A DNA stretch of 30,792 nucleotides from Collodictyon triciliatum. Its lineage: Eukaryota; CRuMs. The stretch covers positions 1 through 30,792 of the forward strand of contig JBHJMP010000933.1 of NCBI GenBank assembly GCA_043381765.1. Reading direction: 5' to 3'. Within the stretch, counting starts at the first letter, position 1. The number at the start of each line of letters is the position of its first letter. Shown one piece after another: positions 25,001 through 30,792 of this stretch. Position numbers and translations under genes: made by a program. The notes under the pieces are model-generated. The model did no database searches. It was not told the origin of the DNA and was given only the letters and a program-made list of their open reading frames with translations.

Positions 25001-26773
25001 ATTAGATAGAATGAGATAAAACACCGTCTGCGTCTGCCACGTGTAGGAGAGCTGGGAACCTTGTTATCAAAAAGCTAACAATATCGTATTTTTTATGCTG
25101 TACAGCAATATGTAAAAGGGATTGGCCAGTTTCATCAACCCAGTGCTCGACATTGAAGGATGGAAGAAGCATTTCTGGTGCAGACATTGCTTTTCGCCCA
25201 TCCTAGAAACAAGAAACTGGTTTAAATAAATGAAGTGCATCGATGAAAACATATCATTAAGACGAAAGCATGCGTACATAAGGGAACTGTGATGAAAAAA
25301 TACTGAATACATTATGTACATTTATATTCATCTTTATCCTCCTATTTGAATTGAGTTTAAGGTTTAAAAAAAAACTATGAAAAAATTACCACATCCGATT
25401 CCAATTCATCTTGAAAGGGGAATATTAGGTTAAGCATCAAGAGACCATCGCCATTCATGCAACAGTATTCCACCACTGCATGGTGAACAACAGCACCCTT
25501 CTTGATAAGGTACTAAGGAATAAATTTACGTGAAAAAAAAAAGTGGTGGATTCAACTCTTTTTTATATCGGATATATGGGTTGCATGTATATTTCGATCG
25601 GTTTTCTTACGCGAACACACTCAACATGCTGTTGTTGAACAGCAAGGTACAGAGCCGTATCCCCATGTAAATCAATCGCATTCAAGCAGGCGTTACCAAT
25701 CTCAATCTAAAAGAAATATCAATTCATTTCAATGAAAGGGAAAGGTCTTGTAGCATTTATATATAAAGGAAACAAGAGTAATGGTGCAAATAACAAAAAC
25801 AAAAAAAATATCAATACCAAAAGCTTAATTGAAGCCAAGTCTCCATTTTCGCTTGATTCATGAAGAGATGAGCGGAGACTCGTTGCTTAATGCGTAAAAT
25901 ATGCGAAGCTTCAGAATTTGAATCTTTTACTTAACTCTGACTTTTTCTTTTAAGAGGCTATTCTATTATATGATTCAAGAAATTTAATGAAGAAAAGTGG
26001 AGTAAAGAAAAGAATGGAATACGCTCTGGTCGATCGATGTCGATGATTGGTTTTCGCCCGTCGTGCCCAGAAATAATACCAGACATACATGGCTAAAAAA
26101 TTATGGAGTTAAAGTTTAGAATTCAAGAAAAATACAGGGCTGGGAATCAATACTAAATATCAGTAAAAAAAAAAAAAAGAAAGAAAGAAATTAGACTTTT
26201 TTTAACATTCATTCATTCATTTCTAGTTGTTCTTTTGTAGCAAAAGATGGAGAACATAGGAGATATGTATACAAATAAATTGTGAATATGGTTAAATTTT
26301 AAAAATGTCTTGCCTCTTCCCACCAATAGTTGTTTTCGAGCAGATATTCAAGAATATTGTGACGTGAATTTCTTACGCATATTAAGATGAAAGTACATCC
26401 GTCATCGTCTTCAAATAACCGCTGAGATGCAGGTATCTGCGTGAAATCAATTACAAATGTGTATAAGAATTATGTGAGAAACGAGTCATCCAATGATTTT
26501 GAAACATTACGCCACACTTCACAATCGGTACAATTTATTATTTGAACATAAGAACGACATCGGAAAATTAAGAGAACTTAACTACTGTCTGATTCATCTG
26601 AGAGTGTGAAAGAAAAGTAATAACAGAGTTAAAAGTGGAAAAAAATATATTAATTTGCATACTTTTGATTCAACAATCTTTTTCCTATAGCTTGCCCAAT
26701 ATTTTTCAACGCGTGAAATGGAGTTTGAAAGGATATTGTCGATTATGTTCTTGCGCAACGTAGCGAGAGACAT
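19072..26773 (-). CDS. large ankyrin-repeat protein
   Basis: Thirty-two exons, all phases agreeing, 2970 nt, 989 aa plus stop. Exons: 26773-26663, 26436-26314, 26092-26023, 25885-25818, 25706-25611, 25512-25390, 25202-25025, 24955-24931, 24829-24676, 24553-24436, 24309-24211, 24148-24004, 23765-23695, 23573-23446, 23362-23288, 23180-23122, 22973-22865, 22747-22651, 22278-22144, 21935-21856, 21739-21645, 21491-21392, 21102-21008, 20853-20802, 20693-20652, 20486-20338, 20086-20038, 19844-19757, 19602-19546, 19409-19383, 19257-19185, 19150-19072. Ankyrin units of 33 residues are clear, for example NGNTPLMMATQIGNYEMIK, VGMTPLHYACRGGHYDIV, GRTPMHFAVESGNLNL and LYAVKLGHSEIVRELMKKNA; the total is roughly 16-20. 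The N-terminus (1-37) is helical and basic; a central linker contains SPRRSSFRSQRRSFRG; the tail after about residue 890 is non-repeat. No catalytic domain, membrane segment or signal peptide is seen. Ankyrin stacks bind other proteins; the partner is unknown. The second intron has a GC donor (GAAGAG|gcaaga). Confidence 0.85.
22101..22130. repeat. poly-A run in an ankyrin-gene intron
   Basis: About 20 A in a row (poly-T on the gene strand) just before the exon-side G/A, in the intron between the exons ending at 22144 and starting at 21935. Likely polypyrimidine sequence; no coding value. Confidence 0.7.
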
Positions 26774-27081
26774 TTCACATGTAACCTAAAATTACATATG
26801 GTTTGGTCTATTCAATACTGAAAGCAGTACAAAAAGAGAAAAGAAAAAAAGAAAAGAAAAAAAGGAAAGAAAAAAGGAAAGAAAAAAGGAAAGAAAAAAA
26901 GGAAAGAAAAAAGAAAAAGAAAAAAGGTTTTGAGAGTACTTTTAGCTACGATAAGTATCAAAAATAATTCTAGCATGTATGTAAGTGCAAAATATAATGA
27001 AAATGTCATCAAGGAAATATTCCATCTTTAAGCAATATATAATGATTTTAATATATGTAATTGGGGTTGCTGGTATATTCG
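26774..27081. other. AT-rich flank between ankyrin gene start and the N-gap
   Basis: No exon found on either strand. It should hold the ankyrin promoter. A tttag acceptor-like site at 26787 on the gene strand suggests a possible 5'-UTR intron. Contains a purine-rich repeat at 26830-26926. Confidence 0.4.
26830..26926. repeat. purine-rich tandem repeat (GGAAAGAAAAAA)n
   Basis: Imperfect 11-13-bp units of GGAAAG followed by A runs, about 100 bp, directly upstream of the ankyrin start codon. Confidence 0.8.
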
Positions 27082-27596
27082 NNNNNNNNNNNNNNNNNNN
27101 NNNNNNNNNNNNNNNNNNNNNNNNNNNNNNNNNNNNNNNNNNNNNNNNNNNNNNNNNNNNNNNNNNNNNNNNNNNNNNNNNNNNNNNNNNNNNNNNNNNN
27201 NNNNNNNNNNNNNNNNNNNNNNNNNNNNNNNNNNNNNNNNNNNNNNNNNNNNNNNNNNNNNNNNNNNNNNNNNNNNNNNNNNNNNNNNNNNNNNNNNNNN
27301 NNNNNNNNNNNNNNNNNNNNNNNNNNNNNNNNNNNNNNNNNNNNNNNNNNNNNNNNNNNNNNNNNNNNNNNNNNNNNNNNNNNNNNNNNNNNNNNNNNNN
27401 NNNNNNNNNNNNNNNNNNNNNNNNNNNNNNNNNNNNNNNNNNNNNNNNNNNNNNNNNNNNNNNNNNNNNNNNNNNNNNNNNNNNNNNNNNNNNNNNNNNN
27501 NNNNNNNNNNNNNNNNNNNNNNNNNNNNNNNNNNNNNNNNNNNNNNNNNNNNNNNNNNNNNNNNNNNNNNNNNNNNNNNNNNNNNNNNNNNNNNNN
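27082..27596. other. assembly gap, 515 N
   Basis: A run of N. It interrupts the chromatin-remodeller gene within the SNF2 ATPase domain: the exon starting at 27621 (gene strand) reads into it. Open frames that pass through the N run are artefacts. Confidence 0.99.
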
Positions 27597-30735
<3,139 letters not shown>

Positions 30736-30754
30736 CTGAAAAGGTATAAAAGTG

Positions 30755-30792
30755 TTTTTTTTTTTTTTTTTTTTTTTTTTTGTGGGGGGGGG
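30755..30792. repeat. T27 plus G9 at the scaffold end
   Basis: A run of 27 T, then GT and nine G at the last base. It adjoins the remodeller exon at 30735 on its intron side. The window probably ends here because assembly failed in the homopolymers. Confidence 0.85.

Overview
This is nuclear DNA from an intron-rich, AT-rich unicellular eukaryote. Most coding sequence lies in short exons (25-206 bp) separated by AT-rich introns of about 30-450 bp with gtaag/gtatg-type donors. There are long homopolymers and simple repeats (130 A in a row, GATT, AAC/AAT and 8-bp AATAAAAC arrays). There are no bacterial operons or RBSs, and the genes are not animal-, plant- or fungus-like in layout. The mix of a GSAP homologue, a PPR protein, a Mi-2/CHD-like remodeller and a class-V-aminotransferase relative points to a protist. 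A rhizarian such as a foraminifer is my guess only. The window starts and ends in simple repeats or homopolymers and holds one N-gap, so it is probably a whole short scaffold.

Layout. (1) 1-1147: AATAAAAC satellite and a possible upstream exon set coding for an MG-starting protein. (2) 1148-3518 (+): a four-exon, 643-aa protein with the class-V aminotransferase fold. The PLP lysine and the PLP-nitrogen aspartate both appear to be replaced. (3) 3519-4492: T-rich sequence with an 11-bp pyrimidine repeat and one orphan exon-like ORF. (4) 4493-8209 (+): a pentatricopeptide-repeat protein, probably organellar, with an apparent one-base frameshift in a T6 run. (5) 8307-8943 (+): a weakly supported three-exon small gene. 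(6) 8986-16869 (-): a complete 35-exon gene, rebuilt with every phase agreeing, coding for a 1093-aa homologue of gamma-secretase-activating protein (GSAP/pigeon). (7) 16870-17306: a divergent intergenic region holding a 130-bp poly-A tract. (8) 17307-18184 (+): a GC-rich two-exon membrane protein of the FAR-17a/AIG1 type. (9) 19072-26773 (-): a complete 32-exon, 989-aa ankyrin-repeat protein. (10) 27082-27596: 515 N. (11) 27597-30735 (-): the N-terminal part of a PHD-double-chromodomain-SNF2 remodeller, cut by the gap on its 3' side and by the scaffold end on its 5' side.

The genes do not form an obvious pathway. They are independent housekeeping or regulatory loci: organellar RNA metabolism, chromatin remodelling, membrane or protein scaffolding. 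The most notable points are the GSAP homologue with its basophilic-kinase-motif-rich insert, the probable pseudoenzyme, three GC-AG introns in two neighbouring genes (one only 33 bp), and a gap too small to hold the rest of the remodeller.
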